Assembly (NCBI GenBank): GCA_034679985.1
Contig: JAXITR010000019.1
Span: 1-34,008, forward strand
Length of the DNA stretch: 34,008 nucleotides
Direction of reading: 5' to 3'
Source: CAMDTE01 sp034679985
GTDB lineage: Bacteria > Bacteroidota > Bacteroidia > Flavobacteriales > Schleiferiaceae
In this document: piece after piece, positions 7,000 through 15,433 of the stretch
Layout: each line of letters begins with the position of its first letter
How positions within the stretch are numbered: the stretch's first letter is position 1
Made by a program: the position numbers and the translations under genes
Notes under the pieces: generated by a model
What the model was told of the DNA's origin: nothing
Seen by the model: only the letters and a program-made list of their open reading frames with translations
Databases searched by the model: none

Positions 7000-8397
7000 A
7001 TGAATTACGACGTTGTTGTTATTGGATCCGGCCCTGGGGGCTACGTTTGCGCTATTCGCTGTGCCCAGTTGGGCTTCAAAACCGCTTTGGTGGAGAAATA
7101 CTCCACTTTAGGAGGTACGTGCCTCAACGTAGGCTGCATCCCGTCCAAGGCCCTGTTGGACTCCTCGGAGCACTACTACAACGCCGTGCACCACTTTGCC
7201 GAACACGGCATCGACGGTGCGGCTCCCCATGTCAACTTGCCCAAGATGATCGAGCGGAAGCAGTCCGTCATCGATACCACCGTGGGCGGGATTGACTTTT
7301 TGATGAAGAAGAACAACATCGACGTCCTCCGCGGCGTAGGTTCCTTTGTGGATGCCCACACCGTTGCGGTGGCCGGCGCCGAGGGTACTTCCAACGTTAC
7401 CGCCAAGTACGTGGTGGTGGCCACCGGCTCCAAGCCCATTGAGTTGCCGTTTGCCAAGTTTGACAAAGAGCGCGTCATTTCGTCTACGGAAGCCCTGAAA
7501 CTGCAAGAAGTTCCCCAACACCTGATTGTGATTGGCGGCGGAGTCATTGGCCTGGAGCTGGGCTCCGTGTACCACCGCTTGGGCGCGAAAGTCACCGTTA
7601 TTGAGTACGCAGAATCCTTGCTCCCCACCATGGACGTGGCCATGGGCAAGGAAATGCAGCGCGTCTTGAAGAAACAAGGCATGGACCTGCAGTTGTCCAC
7701 CAAGGTGGAAGCCGTGGAGCGGTCCGGCAACGAAGTCACCGTACGTGCCGTCAACAAAAAAGGCGAGCCGGTTTCCTGGACCGGTGATTACTGCTTGGTT
7801 TCCGTGGGCCGACGCCCCTACACCGACGGTTTGAACCTCGCCGCAGCCGGCCTGGCTACGGACGAGCGCGGCCGCATTGCCGTGAACGACCACCTGCAAA
7901 CGGCGGTGCCCCACATCTACGCCATTGGCGACGTGGTGCGCGGCGCGATGCTGGCGCACAAAGCGGAGGAAGAAGGTGTTTTGGTGGCCGAAACCCTGGC
8001 GGGCGAGAAGCCGCACATCCACTACCATTTGATTCCCAACGTGGTGTACACCTGGCCGGAAGTGGCGGGCGTGGGCCACACCGAGCAGGAGTTGAAGGCC
8101 TCCGGGCGCAACTTCAAATCCGGCAGTTTCCCCATGCGCGCCTTGGGCCGCTCGCGGGCTTCCGGGGATACGGATGGCTTGGTGAAAATCTTGGCCGACG
8201 CGCAAACCGACGAAATCTTGGGCGTGCACATTGTGGGCGCTCGGGCGGCGGACTTGATCATGGAAGGCGTTGTCGCCATGGAATTCCGCGCGTCTGCGGA
8301 AGACCTAGCCCGCATCAGCCACGGCCACCCCACGTATTCAGAGGCGTTAAAGGAAGCGGCTCTGGACGCTACCGCGAAGCGCTCCATCCACAGCTGA
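7000..8397 (+). CDS. lpdA: Dihydrolipoyl dehydrogenase (E3)
   Basis: A 465-residue flavoprotein of typical length that reoxidises dihydrolipoamide in pyruvate and 2-oxoacid dehydrogenase or glycine cleavage complexes, reducing NAD+. The FAD-binding GxGxxG is at residues 9-14 (GSGPGG). The redox-active disulfide is C41/C46 in GGTCLNVGCIPSKALL. The NAD-binding GGGVIGLELG lies near residues 178-187. The second FAD motif with IYAIGD is near residue 308. The C-terminal catalytic His-Glu pair is H443/E448 in HGHPTYSEA. All active residues are present. First gene of a cluster with pabB (7-bp gap) and tilS, although these act in unrelated pathways. No E1 or E2 gene is adjacent. Confidence 0.97.
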   Translation: MNYDVVVIGSGPGGYVCAIRCAQLGFKTALVEKYSTLGGTCLNVGCIPSKALLDSSEHYYNAVHHFAEHGIDGAAPHVNLPKMIERKQSVIDTTVGGIDFLMKKNNIDVLRGVGSFVDAHTVAVAGAEGTSNVTAKYVVVATGSKPIELPFAKFDKERVISSTEALKLQEVPQHLIVIGGGVIGLELGSVYHRLGAKVTVIEYAESLLPTMDVAMGKEMQRVLKKQGMDLQLSTKVEAVERSGNEVTVRAVNKKGEPVSWTGDYCLVSVGRRPYTDGLNLAAAGLATDERGRIAVNDHLQTAVPHIYAIGDVVRGAMLAHKAEEEGVLVAETLAGEKPHIHYHLIPNVVYTWPEVAGVGHTEQELKASGRNFKSGSFPMRALGRSRASGDTDGLVKILADAQTDEILGVHIVGARAADLIMEGVVAMEFRASAEDLARISHGHPTYSEALKEAALDATAKRSIHS

Positions 8398-8404
8398 TTT
8401 TTAC

Positions 8405-9709
8405 GTGAAGTACCACCGGCACTCCTGGGAGGCGTCGGTCGACGCCGTGCGCGCGGCCGTTCTGTCCGAGGACCGGCCGGGGTTCGTCTGGTTGGAAACA
8501 CAATCTGCGGATCCCTACGGCAGTTTCAGCTGGTTGGCGGCGGGCGCCCCCTTGAAATGGCACCGTCCGGCCGCACCGTCCGGAGCCGCAACACCCCAGG
8601 ATTGGGAGGCCTTGGTTGCGGCCTGGCGCGCCCAACCTACCTGGTGGCTGGGCATGCTCTCCTACGATTTGAAATCGGTCTTTGAGCCCACCGTTCCCCA
8701 ACCCCAAGACCGTCGGGCGGAAGAACCGGACTTTCTCTTCTTTGAACCTGCCTGGGTGGCGTACGCCGACGCCCAAAGCACCTGGCTGGAGCTCCATCCG
8801 GAATTTTCCCGCGAGGAGTTTGACGCGTGGTGGGCTGCTCAAAGGGATTCTGCTGCGGCAGAGCCCGTTAGCGGCGACCCAGCGGCCGCAACACGGCTGG
8901 TAACGAGTATTCCAGAGGAGTCCCACTACCGTACGGCGGCCGAATCCCTATTGGAAGCCATGCGGCAGGGGTCGATTTACGAAGCCAATTTGTGTTTGCC
9001 GTGGGTGGTTTCCGGTGCGCAGGATGCCGCGGAATTGTACGTTCGGTGGAAGGAGCGCGCGCAGCCCCCGCAGGGCGGCTGCGCGCGCGTCCCCGGCGTC
9101 GCCGTGGTCAGCGGAAGCCCAGAGCGCTACCTGCAAGTTCGGGGCAGAACCGTTCGGTCGCGGCCCATCAAGGGCACGGCGCCCCGGTCCGCAGATGCAG
9201 ATGCCGATGCGGCTGCCGTGCGGGAACTGTCGGGCAGCAGCAAGGAACGCGCAGAAAACACCATGGTGGTGGACGTGGTGCGCAACGACCTCTCCCGGGT
9301 GGCCATTCCCGGCACCGTGTGCGTGCCGCAGTGGTGCGAAGTGGAGACCTTTCCCACCGTGCACCAAATGGTCTCCACGGTTGAGGCGCAACTTGCTGAT
9401 CAACACGATTTTTGGGACGCCGTTGCCGTCAGTTTTCCCATGGCCAGCATGACCGGAGCGCCCAAAATTGAAGCCATGAAGCAAATCAACGCCGTGGAAG
9501 GTTTTGCCCGCGGTTGGTACAGCGGCGCGCTGGGCTACATCCGGCCCAACGGAGATGCGGATTTCAATGTAGTCATCCGGTCCGCCGTAGTCGGCTCGCA
9601 AGTTCGACTCGCTGCCGGGAGCGCCCTAACGCTGGCGGCCAACCCCCAAAGCGAATGGGAGGAATGCCAATTGAAAGTAAATCCCTTATTGGAGCTAGTT
9701 CGTGGCTAA
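8405..9709 (+). CDS. pabB: Aminodeoxychorismate synthase component I
   Basis: A 434-residue chorismate-binding enzyme that converts chorismate plus ammonia to 4-amino-4-deoxychorismate for folate synthesis. The motif RPIKGT has the nucleophilic lysine (K256) that separates PabB from TrpE-type anthranilate synthases. Other family blocks are SIYEANLCLPW, SGSPERYLQV, ENTMVVDVVRNDLSRV, FPMASMTGAPKIEAM and GWYSGALGYI. The start is GTG at 8405, 7 nt after the lpdA stop; no ATG fits. The 3' end overlaps tilS by 8 bp. A GC-rich perfect inverted repeat lies within the gene (9055-9088) in the variable stretch before SGSPERYL. No pabA or pabC is in the window, so the glutaminase partner is elsewhere. 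Confidence 0.92.
   Translation: MKYHRHSWEASVDAVRAAVLSEDRPGFVWLETQSADPYGSFSWLAAGAPLKWHRPAAPSGAATPQDWEALVAAWRAQPTWWLGMLSYDLKSVFEPTVPQPQDRRAEEPDFLFFEPAWVAYADAQSTWLELHPEFSREEFDAWWAAQRDSAAAEPVSGDPAAATRLVTSIPEESHYRTAAESLLEAMRQGSIYEANLCLPWVVSGAQDAAELYVRWKERAQPPQGGCARVPGVAVVSGSPERYLQVRGRTVRSRPIKGTAPRSADADADAAAVRELSGSSKERAENTMVVDVVRNDLSRVAIPGTVCVPQWCEVETFPTVHQMVSTVEAQLADQHDFWDAVAVSFPMASMTGAPKIEAMKQINAVEGFARGWYSGALGYIRPNGDADFNVVIRSAVVGSQVRLAAGSALTLAANPQSEWEECQLKVNPLLELVRG
9055..9088. repeat. 12-bp perfect inverted repeat inside pabB
   Basis: Arm GCGCGCGCAGCC (9055-9066) and its complement GGCTGCGCGCGC (9077-9088) flank a 10-nt loop. It encodes roughly residues 217-228 of PabB, a loop between the conserved NLCLPW and SGSPERYL blocks, and keeps the frame open. 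Such a stable hairpin inside a gene is uncommon; it may be chance in GC-rich coding DNA or an inserted palindrome. Confidence 0.75.
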
Positions 9710-11069
9710 GTCCAAAGGAACACCAAACACTTTGCCCTGGAACCCGCCTGCGGAACCGGTGGTGGCCCTGGTTTCTGGAGGGTTGGATTCCACCGTGCTC
9801 GCCCACGTGTTGGCCGAGGTCGGTCTGTTGGCCGGAATGTACCACGCCAACTACGGCCTGCGCGGCGCGGATTCGGAAGCAGACGAAGCATTGGTTCGTC
9901 AATGGGCAACCGAGCGGGGCATTCCTTTTCGCGCGGATCGTTTTGCATTGAAACCTGATCAGCCGGATTTGCAGGCCACGGCGCGCCACCAACGCTACGC
10001 CGGTGCTCGCGATTTTGCGGCCTCACTGGGCGTCAACACCTTGGCTACCGCGCACCACGCCAACGACGCCGCAGAAACCTTGCTGATCAATGCCGCGCGC
10101 GGAACGGGATTGGCGGGTTTGGTGTCCCTGGCGGAAGAACGGGAAGGCTTGGTGCGTCCGCTGTTGAATTGCACCAAAGCCGATTTGGAGGCGAATGCCC
10201 GGACAAAAGGTTGGGTTTGGCGCGAAGATGCGTCCAACGCCCTGCCCAAATACGTGCGGAACCGCATTCGTTTGGAAGTGCTACCCGCCTTGGAGCGCGC
10301 GCTGCCTCAGGCTGCTGGGGGGCTGCAAAAAACCGTGGCCCTGCTCCGCCAAACGCAGCGTTTTTTGAACGAATCCTTGGATCGCGAGTCCGGGGGCTAC
10401 TTGGCGCCTAGCCTTTGGTGGCTGGGCGCTTGGGACTTGGATTTAAGCCTTTGGGATCATCCGCACGCCGATTTGTTGGCGTACCATTTGTTGGACGCCA
10501 GCGGCGGGTGGGAAGCCGAACACCTCCAGGCCTTGCGCACCGCCCAAGTAGGGGCCCATTTGGTCCGAAACCACTGGGAAATCTGGGTGGAGCGCGACCG
10601 CTGGATTGTGGTGCCGACGGCAGCTAAACCGCAGCCCCTGGCTGCGTCGCAACCTGTTTTTCCGATGGAAACCAAAAGTTTGGAAGGTTTAATGTGGTCC
10701 GATCACCGCGACTTGCGCCAAGTTCAATGGTCCTTGGAAACCACCGATGTGGCGCGCACAGCCAACGGCACGTTGGGCACGGCGTCCGAGCCGGTTCTGG
10801 CCTTGCCCCAGGAAGGAGCGGCCTATGTTTGGCGCACGTGGGAAGAAGGCGATTGGATGACTCCTCTGGGTCTCTCCGGGCGCAAAAATGTGTCCGACCT
10901 CCTCACCGACGCCAAAGTGCCGTCTTTTTCCCGAAAATCCTACCCCGTACTGGCGTCGCAAGCGTCGGATAATGAAGTGGTTTGGATTCCGGGCATCCGT
11001 CAATCGCAATCTGTTGCCGTGCAGGAGACCTCGCGCACCTTCTGGAAATTTCGTGCGCATTACCTTTGA
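9702..11069 (+). CDS. tilS: tRNA(Ile)-lysidine synthase
   Basis: A 455-residue cytosolic enzyme that puts lysine on C34 of tRNA-Ile(CAU), changing its codon from AUG to AUA. The PP-loop ATP-binding motif SGGLDS is at residues 25-30. The downstream N-domain blocks are HANYGLRG, ATARHQRYA, and ATAHHANDAAETLLINAARGTGLAGL near residues 112-137. KYVRNRIRLEVLPAL near residue 184 is the standard end of the catalytic domain, and the C-terminal part ends with VWIPGIRQSQSVAV as in TilS C-domains. The GTG at 9702 overlaps pabB by 8 bp; it is the start that leaves a normal N terminus ahead of the PP-loop. An essential gene in most bacteria. Its stop codon overlaps a TACCTTTG promoter element for dsbD. 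Confidence 0.94.
   Translation: MAKSKGTPNTLPWNPPAEPVVALVSGGLDSTVLAHVLAEVGLLAGMYHANYGLRGADSEADEALVRQWATERGIPFRADRFALKPDQPDLQATARHQRYAGARDFAASLGVNTLATAHHANDAAETLLINAARGTGLAGLVSLAEEREGLVRPLLNCTKADLEANARTKGWVWREDASNALPKYVRNRIRLEVLPALERALPQAAGGLQKTVALLRQTQRFLNESLDRESGGYLAPSLWWLGAWDLDLSLWDHPHADLLAYHLLDASGGWEAEHLQALRTAQVGAHLVRNHWEIWVERDRWIVVPTAAKPQPLAASQPVFPMETKSLEGLMWSDHRDLRQVQWSLETTDVARTANGTLGTASEPVLALPQEGAAYVWRTWEEGDWMTPLGLSGRKNVSDLLTDAKVPSFSRKSYPVLASQASDNEVVWIPGIRQSQSVAVQETSRTFWKFRAHYL
11061..11068 (+). promoter_or_regulatory. TACCTTTG -7 element of dsbD
   Basis: A perfect TAnnTTTG match that overlaps the tilS stop codon (TGA at 11067-11069). The dsbD ATG at 11075 follows after 6 nt, so the transcript is expected to have almost no leader. 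Confidence 0.55.
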
Positions 11070-11074
11070 AAACT

Positions 11075-13156
11075 ATGAACTGGATCAGAATCTTCGCGGT
11101 CTTCCTGTGGGCCGCTGCTCAAACCCCGCTTCAGGCGCAAATCCTGGACCCCGTCAAGTGGAAAACCCGCGTGGAACAAGCGCCCGAACGTCCGGGTGAG
11201 GCCATTTTGGTGGCGGAGGCCACGTTGGAAAGCGGCTGGCACCTGTATTCGCAGTTCGTGGACCCCAACGGTCCCGTGCCCACCACCTTTAATTTCCCAG
11301 CGCCCAAAGGCGTGAAGGGATTTAAAACCGTCGGAAAAACGGCGGAAGGAAAGCCCATCAGTCAGTTCGACAAAAACTTCGGCATGGAGTTGAAGTTCTT
11401 TGCGAACAAAGCGGCCTTTCGACAGAAAATTTCGTTTGATCCATCGTCCAAGCCCTTTGCCGTAGCGGCCACCGTGGAGTATATGGTCTGCAACGACGAA
11501 ATGTGCCTTCCTCCGGATTTTCGCGACCTGAATTTCCGCGTGGAGCCCGTCGCTGCGGGAGCTTCCGCAGCTGCAGGATCACCCGCGGCAACGGCCGCCT
11601 CAGGAGAAGCCGCAGCGCCAGAGGTGGCGTCCACGCCCACCAACGACACCGCCCCAGCATCAGACGCGGGCACAGATGCCGGCGCGCCGGTGGTCACCGA
11701 CGCAGCGGGAGCCGACGATTCCGTCACCCCGGGCACGCCGTGGGGCATCTTTTTGGCTGGAGCAGGCGCCGGTCTTTTGGCCCTCTTCATGCCCTGCATT
11801 TTCCCCATGATTCCGTTGACGGTCAGCTTCTTCACCAAGCAGAGTAAAACCAAGGCGGAAGGCGTTCGCAAGGCATTGGTTTACGGCCTCAGCATCAACT
11901 TCATCTACGTGGCCCTGGGACTGCTCATTACCGTGCTGTTTGGCTCATCTGCCTTGAACGAACTGGCCACCAATCCCTGGTTCAACCTGGTGTTTTTTGC
12001 GCTGTTCGTGGTCTTTGCCATCTCCTTTTTTGGCGCTTTTGAGATCACCTTGCCCAGCTCTTGGGTTAACAAGGCGGACGAAGCCTCCAACAAGGGCGGC
12101 TACGCCGGAATTTTCTTCATGGCCTTTACGCTTTCCTTGGTCAGCTTCTCCTGCACCGGCCCGCTGATTGGTTCGCTCTTGGTCTCCGCAGCGTCCACCG
12201 GCGAATGGATTGGACCGGCCCTGGGCATGTTTGGCTTCAGCTTGGCGCTCTCCGTGCCCTTCATGCTGTTTGCGGCCTTCCCGGGCTGGCTCAACGCATT
12301 GCCCAAATCCGGCGGTTGGCTGAACACGGTGAAGGTGGTCCTCGGATTCTTGGAACTGGCCTTTGCCCTTAAATTCTTGTCGACGGCCGATATGGTGTGG
12401 CAAAACCATTGGTTGGAACGCGAGATGTTCCTGGCCATCTGGGTTGCGATTGCCTTCCTCACCACCCTCTACCTCTTGGGCGTTTTCCGCATGCCCAACG
12501 ACAGCCCCGTGCAGCACATTGGGGTCTTCCGCATGCTCGTCGCCACGGTCTTCGCGGTCCTTGGCTTTTACCTGCTTCCGGGCATTTTTGGGGCCCCGGT
12601 CAAATTGGTGGCCGGCTTCCCGCCGCCCGACTTCTACGCCGAGCAACCCGGCGGTGCCTACACCGGTGGGGGAGGAAACTCCGACGCCCCCAAGTTGGAC
12701 GCCGAGGCGCATTGCCCCTTGGACCTTCCGTGCTTCAACGATTTTGACAAGGCCTTGGCCTACGCTAAAAAGCAAAACAAGCCCTTGATGATTGACTTCA
12801 CCGGCTGGGGCTGCGTCAACTGCCGCAAAATGGAGGAGGAAGTGTGGCGCAATCCAGAGGTAGCGCGTCGTTTGCGCGAAAACGTCGTTTTGGTTTCCTT
12901 GTACGTGGACGAGCGGACGGAATTGCCGGAGGCCTTGAAGTACGTATCGCCCACCACCGGCAAAAAGGTGCGGACCGTCGGGAACAAGTGGTCCGACTTC
13001 CAGGCCGCAAACTTCAACGCCAACGCGCAGCCGTACTACGTCATCTTGGGCCACAACGACTTGAAACCGATGAACGGTCACGCCGCCTACGACCCAGACG
13101 TGCAGAAGTTTATCGATTGGTTGGACGCTGGAGTTGCCGCCTTTCAAGCGCAATAA
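11075..13156 (+). CDS. dsbD: Thiol:disulfide interchange protein DsbD
   Basis: A 693-residue inner-membrane protein that carries electrons from cytoplasmic thioredoxin to periplasmic thiol proteins. A signal peptide is at residues 1-23 (MNWIRIFAVFLWAAAQTPL). The N-terminal periplasmic domain (about 25-170) has the cysteine pair C139/C144 in VCNDEMCLPP. An alanine/proline-rich linker follows (about 165-225). The central domain has about eight membrane helices with redox cysteines C241 (LFMPCIFPMIP) and C360 (SFSCTGPLIG). The C-terminal thioredoxin-like domain has C580-V-N-C583 in GWGCVNCRKME. All three redox pairs are intact. ATG at 11075 is chosen because it begins the signal peptide and follows a TACCTTTG element. 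Length is longer than E. coli DsbD (about 565), as is usual in Bacteroidota. Confidence 0.94.
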   Translation: MNWIRIFAVFLWAAAQTPLQAQILDPVKWKTRVEQAPERPGEAILVAEATLESGWHLYSQFVDPNGPVPTTFNFPAPKGVKGFKTVGKTAEGKPISQFDKNFGMELKFFANKAAFRQKISFDPSSKPFAVAATVEYMVCNDEMCLPPDFRDLNFRVEPVAAGASAAAGSPAATAASGEAAAPEVASTPTNDTAPASDAGTDAGAPVVTDAAGADDSVTPGTPWGIFLAGAGAGLLALFMPCIFPMIPLTVSFFTKQSKTKAEGVRKALVYGLSINFIYVALGLLITVLFGSSALNELATNPWFNLVFFALFVVFAISFFGAFEITLPSSWVNKADEASNKGGYAGIFFMAFTLSLVSFSCTGPLIGSLLVSAASTGEWIGPALGMFGFSLALSVPFMLFAAFPGWLNALPKSGGWLNTVKVVLGFLELAFALKFLSTADMVWQNHWLEREMFLAIWVAIAFLTTLYLLGVFRMPNDSPVQHIGVFRMLVATVFAVLGFYLLPGIFGAPVKLVAGFPPPDFYAEQPGGAYTGGGGNSDAPKLDAEAHCPLDLPCFNDFDKALAYAKKQNKPLMIDFTGWGCVNCRKMEEEVWRNPEVARRLRENVVLVSLYVDERTELPEALKYVSPTTGKKVRTVGNKWSDFQAANFNANAQPYYVILGHNDLKPMNGHAAYDPDVQKFIDWLDAGVAAFQAQ

Positions 13157-13177
13157 CCCGTACCAAAGCCCAAACGG

Positions 13178-13825
13178 ATGTCCATGAAAGCCAACGAGGC
13201 CTGGGGAGTTTTTGAACGTGCTGTGGTTGCGTACCACGGCTTGGTTCCAGACAACTCCGGCCCGGAAGTTTCGTGGGATTTTCCCGCGCCCGCCGCAGAC
13301 GCCACCAACGACTGGACCCAACTGCTCTGGAACAAGGCTTGGATCGATGCCGTGCAATGGCACGCCGAAGACCGCATCCGGGATCCGCACGTAGCGCCTA
13401 CCGCCGCCTTGGAACTCAAACGCCGAATCGACGTTTTGAACCAGCAACGAACGGATGCCGTGGAATTCCTGGACGACTACCTGGAAAATACCTTGCGCGC
13501 ACTCCCAGCGCCGGATGCCCCGCCCACGATGCGGTGGTTGCCCACGGAAACACCGGCTTGGGCCCTGGATCGGTTGTCCATTCTGGCGCTGAAGATCTAC
13601 CACATGTCGGCGGAAGCCAACCGCTCCACCGCGGGTGAAGCGCATCGCTTGCGGTGCCAAGGTAAATTGGAGGTTCTGATGCGCCAAAAAGCTGAATTGA
13701 TTGAGTCCATCGATGCGTTGTGGCATGCTTTGTGCACCCAACAAGCCCCGTATCGTCGCTACCAGCAAATGAAAATGTACAACGATCCCACCACCAATCC
13801 GGTGCTTTATCGTACATTGGACTGA
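13178..13825 (+). CDS. DUF4254 family protein
   Basis: A 215-residue, cytosolic-looking protein without signal or membrane segment. Family features are a conserved LLWNKAWIDAVQWHAEDRIR block (about residues 48-67), then LKRRIDVLNQQRTDAVEFLD and a C-terminal helical part with LIESIDALWHAL. DUF4254 genes are found beside glycosyltransferases in Bacteroidota, and here a family-9 glycosyltransferase starts 1 nt after the stop, so a role in lipopolysaccharide or glycan assembly is likely but the biochemical function is unknown. ATG at 13178 or 13184 are both possible starts. It lies 21 bp after dsbD and may share its transcript. Confidence 0.82.
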   Translation: MSMKANEAWGVFERAVVAYHGLVPDNSGPEVSWDFPAPAADATNDWTQLLWNKAWIDAVQWHAEDRIRDPHVAPTAALELKRRIDVLNQQRTDAVEFLDDYLENTLRALPAPDAPPTMRWLPTETPAWALDRLSILALKIYHMSAEANRSTAGEAHRLRCQGKLEVLMRQKAELIESIDALWHALCTQQAPYRRYQQMKMYNDPTTNPVLYRTLD

Positions 13826-13826
13826 G

Positions 13827-14867
13827 ATGAATCACCTTCTGGTCCTCCGTTTTTCCGCCCTGGGCGACGTCTCCATGGCCGCAACCGTGGTTCGCGCGGC
13901 TCTGGAACAGAATCCGGAATTGCACATCACGTGGGTGACCCGTCCTTCCTTAGCTGAAAAAATCCCAGCGCATCCGCGGTTGGACTATTGGACCACGGAT
14001 TTTCGCGGCGCCCAGCAAACCCCGTGGGGGGTGTTGGCGTGGATTCGGCAACAAATGCGCACCGCTGCAACCGCGGGTCGTCCCGTCGAAGCCGTTGCGG
14101 ATTTGCACCGAAATCTCCGGACGCGCGTGGTGTGTGCCAGCTTAGGCTGGAAAGGTCTCCGCGTAGAACGCCTCGTGAAGGACCGTCCCCAGCGCCGGCA
14201 ACTGCGCCTCAAGGGCGCGCTCCACGCAGAGGCCATCACCCCCGTAACCACGCGCATGGCGGAGGTGTTTCAACGCCTCGGATTGGCCTTGGAATGGACG
14301 GAAAAAACAGCTCAATCGGTATTGCCCGCACCGGTTAAACCCGCGGCAGGTAATGCCCCCAAACTGTATTTTGCGCCCACCGCCCGCCACAAAACCAAGC
14401 AATGGCCATTGAACTATGCCCAAGAGCTCTTGGAGGCTTGGATGGCGCGTGGCGGTGAAGCCGTCTTGGCCGGTTCCGCTGCCGAACGTGCGGAATTGGA
14501 GCGTTGGGTCAAACCGGAATGGAGTCAGCGGTGCACCGTTGTTGCCGGAATAGATAACGAGGAGGAGGCAAACGTCCAACGCACGTGCCACGTGGCCGTC
14601 ACCCTGGACAGCGCCAACCTGCACTTGGCCGTACAATCCGGTCTTCCAGTGGTTTCCATTTGGGGCGGAACGCATCCCAAAGCAGGTTTTGTGGGCTTGG
14701 GCCACCCCAACGTGCACGTGCTTCAAGCACCCGACGCGGCGTTCCCCTGCCGTCCCTGCAGCGTTTTTGGCAAGTCCACCTGCGCCTTGGGCGACGTCCC
14801 CTGCCTCCACGCGGTAGAAGTTAAGAGCGTGTTGGAGCGGGCTTGGGAAGTCGCAACCTCTGCGTAA
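13827..14867 (+). CDS. Glycosyltransferase family 9 (heptosyltransferase-like)
   Basis: A 346-residue protein of the GT9/heptosyltransferase fold, which adds sugars to the lipopolysaccharide core at the inner face of the membrane. The N-terminal LLVLRFSALGDVSMAATVV (residues 4-22) is the typical opening with the conserved Asp after SALG. YFAPTARHKTKQWPLNYAQELL near residue 175 is the start of the C-terminal Rossmann domain, and the sugar-nucleotide site includes DSANLHLAVQSGLPVVSIWG near residue 252. The C-terminal PCRPCSVFGKSTCALGDVPC is a cysteine block common in Bacteroidota members. The exact sugar cannot be told. The gene starts 1 nt after the DUF4254 stop. Confidence 0.88.
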   Translation: MNHLLVLRFSALGDVSMAATVVRAALEQNPELHITWVTRPSLAEKIPAHPRLDYWTTDFRGAQQTPWGVLAWIRQQMRTAATAGRPVEAVADLHRNLRTRVVCASLGWKGLRVERLVKDRPQRRQLRLKGALHAEAITPVTTRMAEVFQRLGLALEWTEKTAQSVLPAPVKPAAGNAPKLYFAPTARHKTKQWPLNYAQELLEAWMARGGEAVLAGSAAERAELERWVKPEWSQRCTVVAGIDNEEEANVQRTCHVAVTLDSANLHLAVQSGLPVVSIWGGTHPKAGFVGLGHPNVHVLQAPDAAFPCRPCSVFGKSTCALGDVPCLHAVEVKSVLERAWEVATSA

Positions 14868-14931
14868 AGCATTGATTTAGAAATAAAAACCCTCATTCGG
14901 AACAATTCCGACCCTTCGTCGTTACTCTTGT

Positions 14932-15336
14932 GTGGAAGAACGTCGATACCGATTGCGCCAAGGGCCTGAGATTGCCGGATTCCTCCGGGACATCCAAGGA
15001 TCGCTGTTTTATTCACGCGATGGATTTTGGTGGACCGGTCGCCCCGTACTCTACGAGCACATAGACGAATGGACCGGTTGGTTCGACGCCCAGCGCAAGC
15101 GCATTTACGAGTGGGATTTGGTTGAATACGCCACTTCAGACTCCAAAAATGATTTATTCGCGGTCCTCTGGGATGCCAGCGAATGCTTGTTTGGCCTGCG
15201 AAACATCAAAACCGACGACTTTTTCCCCTTCAGCATTCAGGGTGTAGCACTTTTTGAAGCCTCCCGGTGCAAAGTAATCTCCCACGTCTTCATCAACCCC
15301 GAGCTCATGGAGTCCTGGGATTTGCGCGACGAGTAA
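14932..15336 (+). CDS. Small YopX-like protein, unknown function
   Basis: A 134-residue protein without signal or membrane helix, rich in W, F, D and E. The middle FDAQRKRIYEWDLVEYATS (about residues 44-62) resembles the YopX signature (D-x-x-G-K-x-I-Y-E-G-D-I-V), and the C-terminal CKVISHVFINPELMES resembles the family's end block (C-E-V-I-G-N-I-Y-E-N-P-E-L). If so, it is a diverged chromosomal YopX relative; the family is best known from phages and is of unknown function. The start is GTG at 14932 because no in-frame ATG exists near the N terminus. TACTCTTG lies just upstream but only 1 nt away, so promoter and start are unsure. It lies 64 bp after the glycosyltransferase and 97 bp before the ComM-like gene. 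Confidence 0.6.
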   Translation: MEERRYRLRQGPEIAGFLRDIQGSLFYSRDGFWWTGRPVLYEHIDEWTGWFDAQRKRIYEWDLVEYATSDSKNDLFAVLWDASECLFGLRNIKTDDFFPFSIQGVALFEASRCKVISHVFINPELMESWDLRDE

Positions 15337-15433
15337 GGACTCTGGGCGAATCGCCGGGATTCGCAAGTATTTATATACGTTTACTACCGACTGTCGGACG
15401 TGCAGGGTTGGAAATTGCCGAAAATTTCAATCC

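Noticed and set aside
11945..13768. A 607-codon open frame on the minus strand opposite dsbD and the DUF4254 gene
   Set aside because: It overlaps two well-supported genes, has no recognisable domain, and is expected from the strong third-position codon bias of the genes opposite.
14868..14931. Small inverted repeat TCGGAA/TTCCGA after the glycosyltransferase gene
   Set aside because: The stem is only 6 bp with a 3-nt loop and no T-run, so it is not a convincing terminator or operator.
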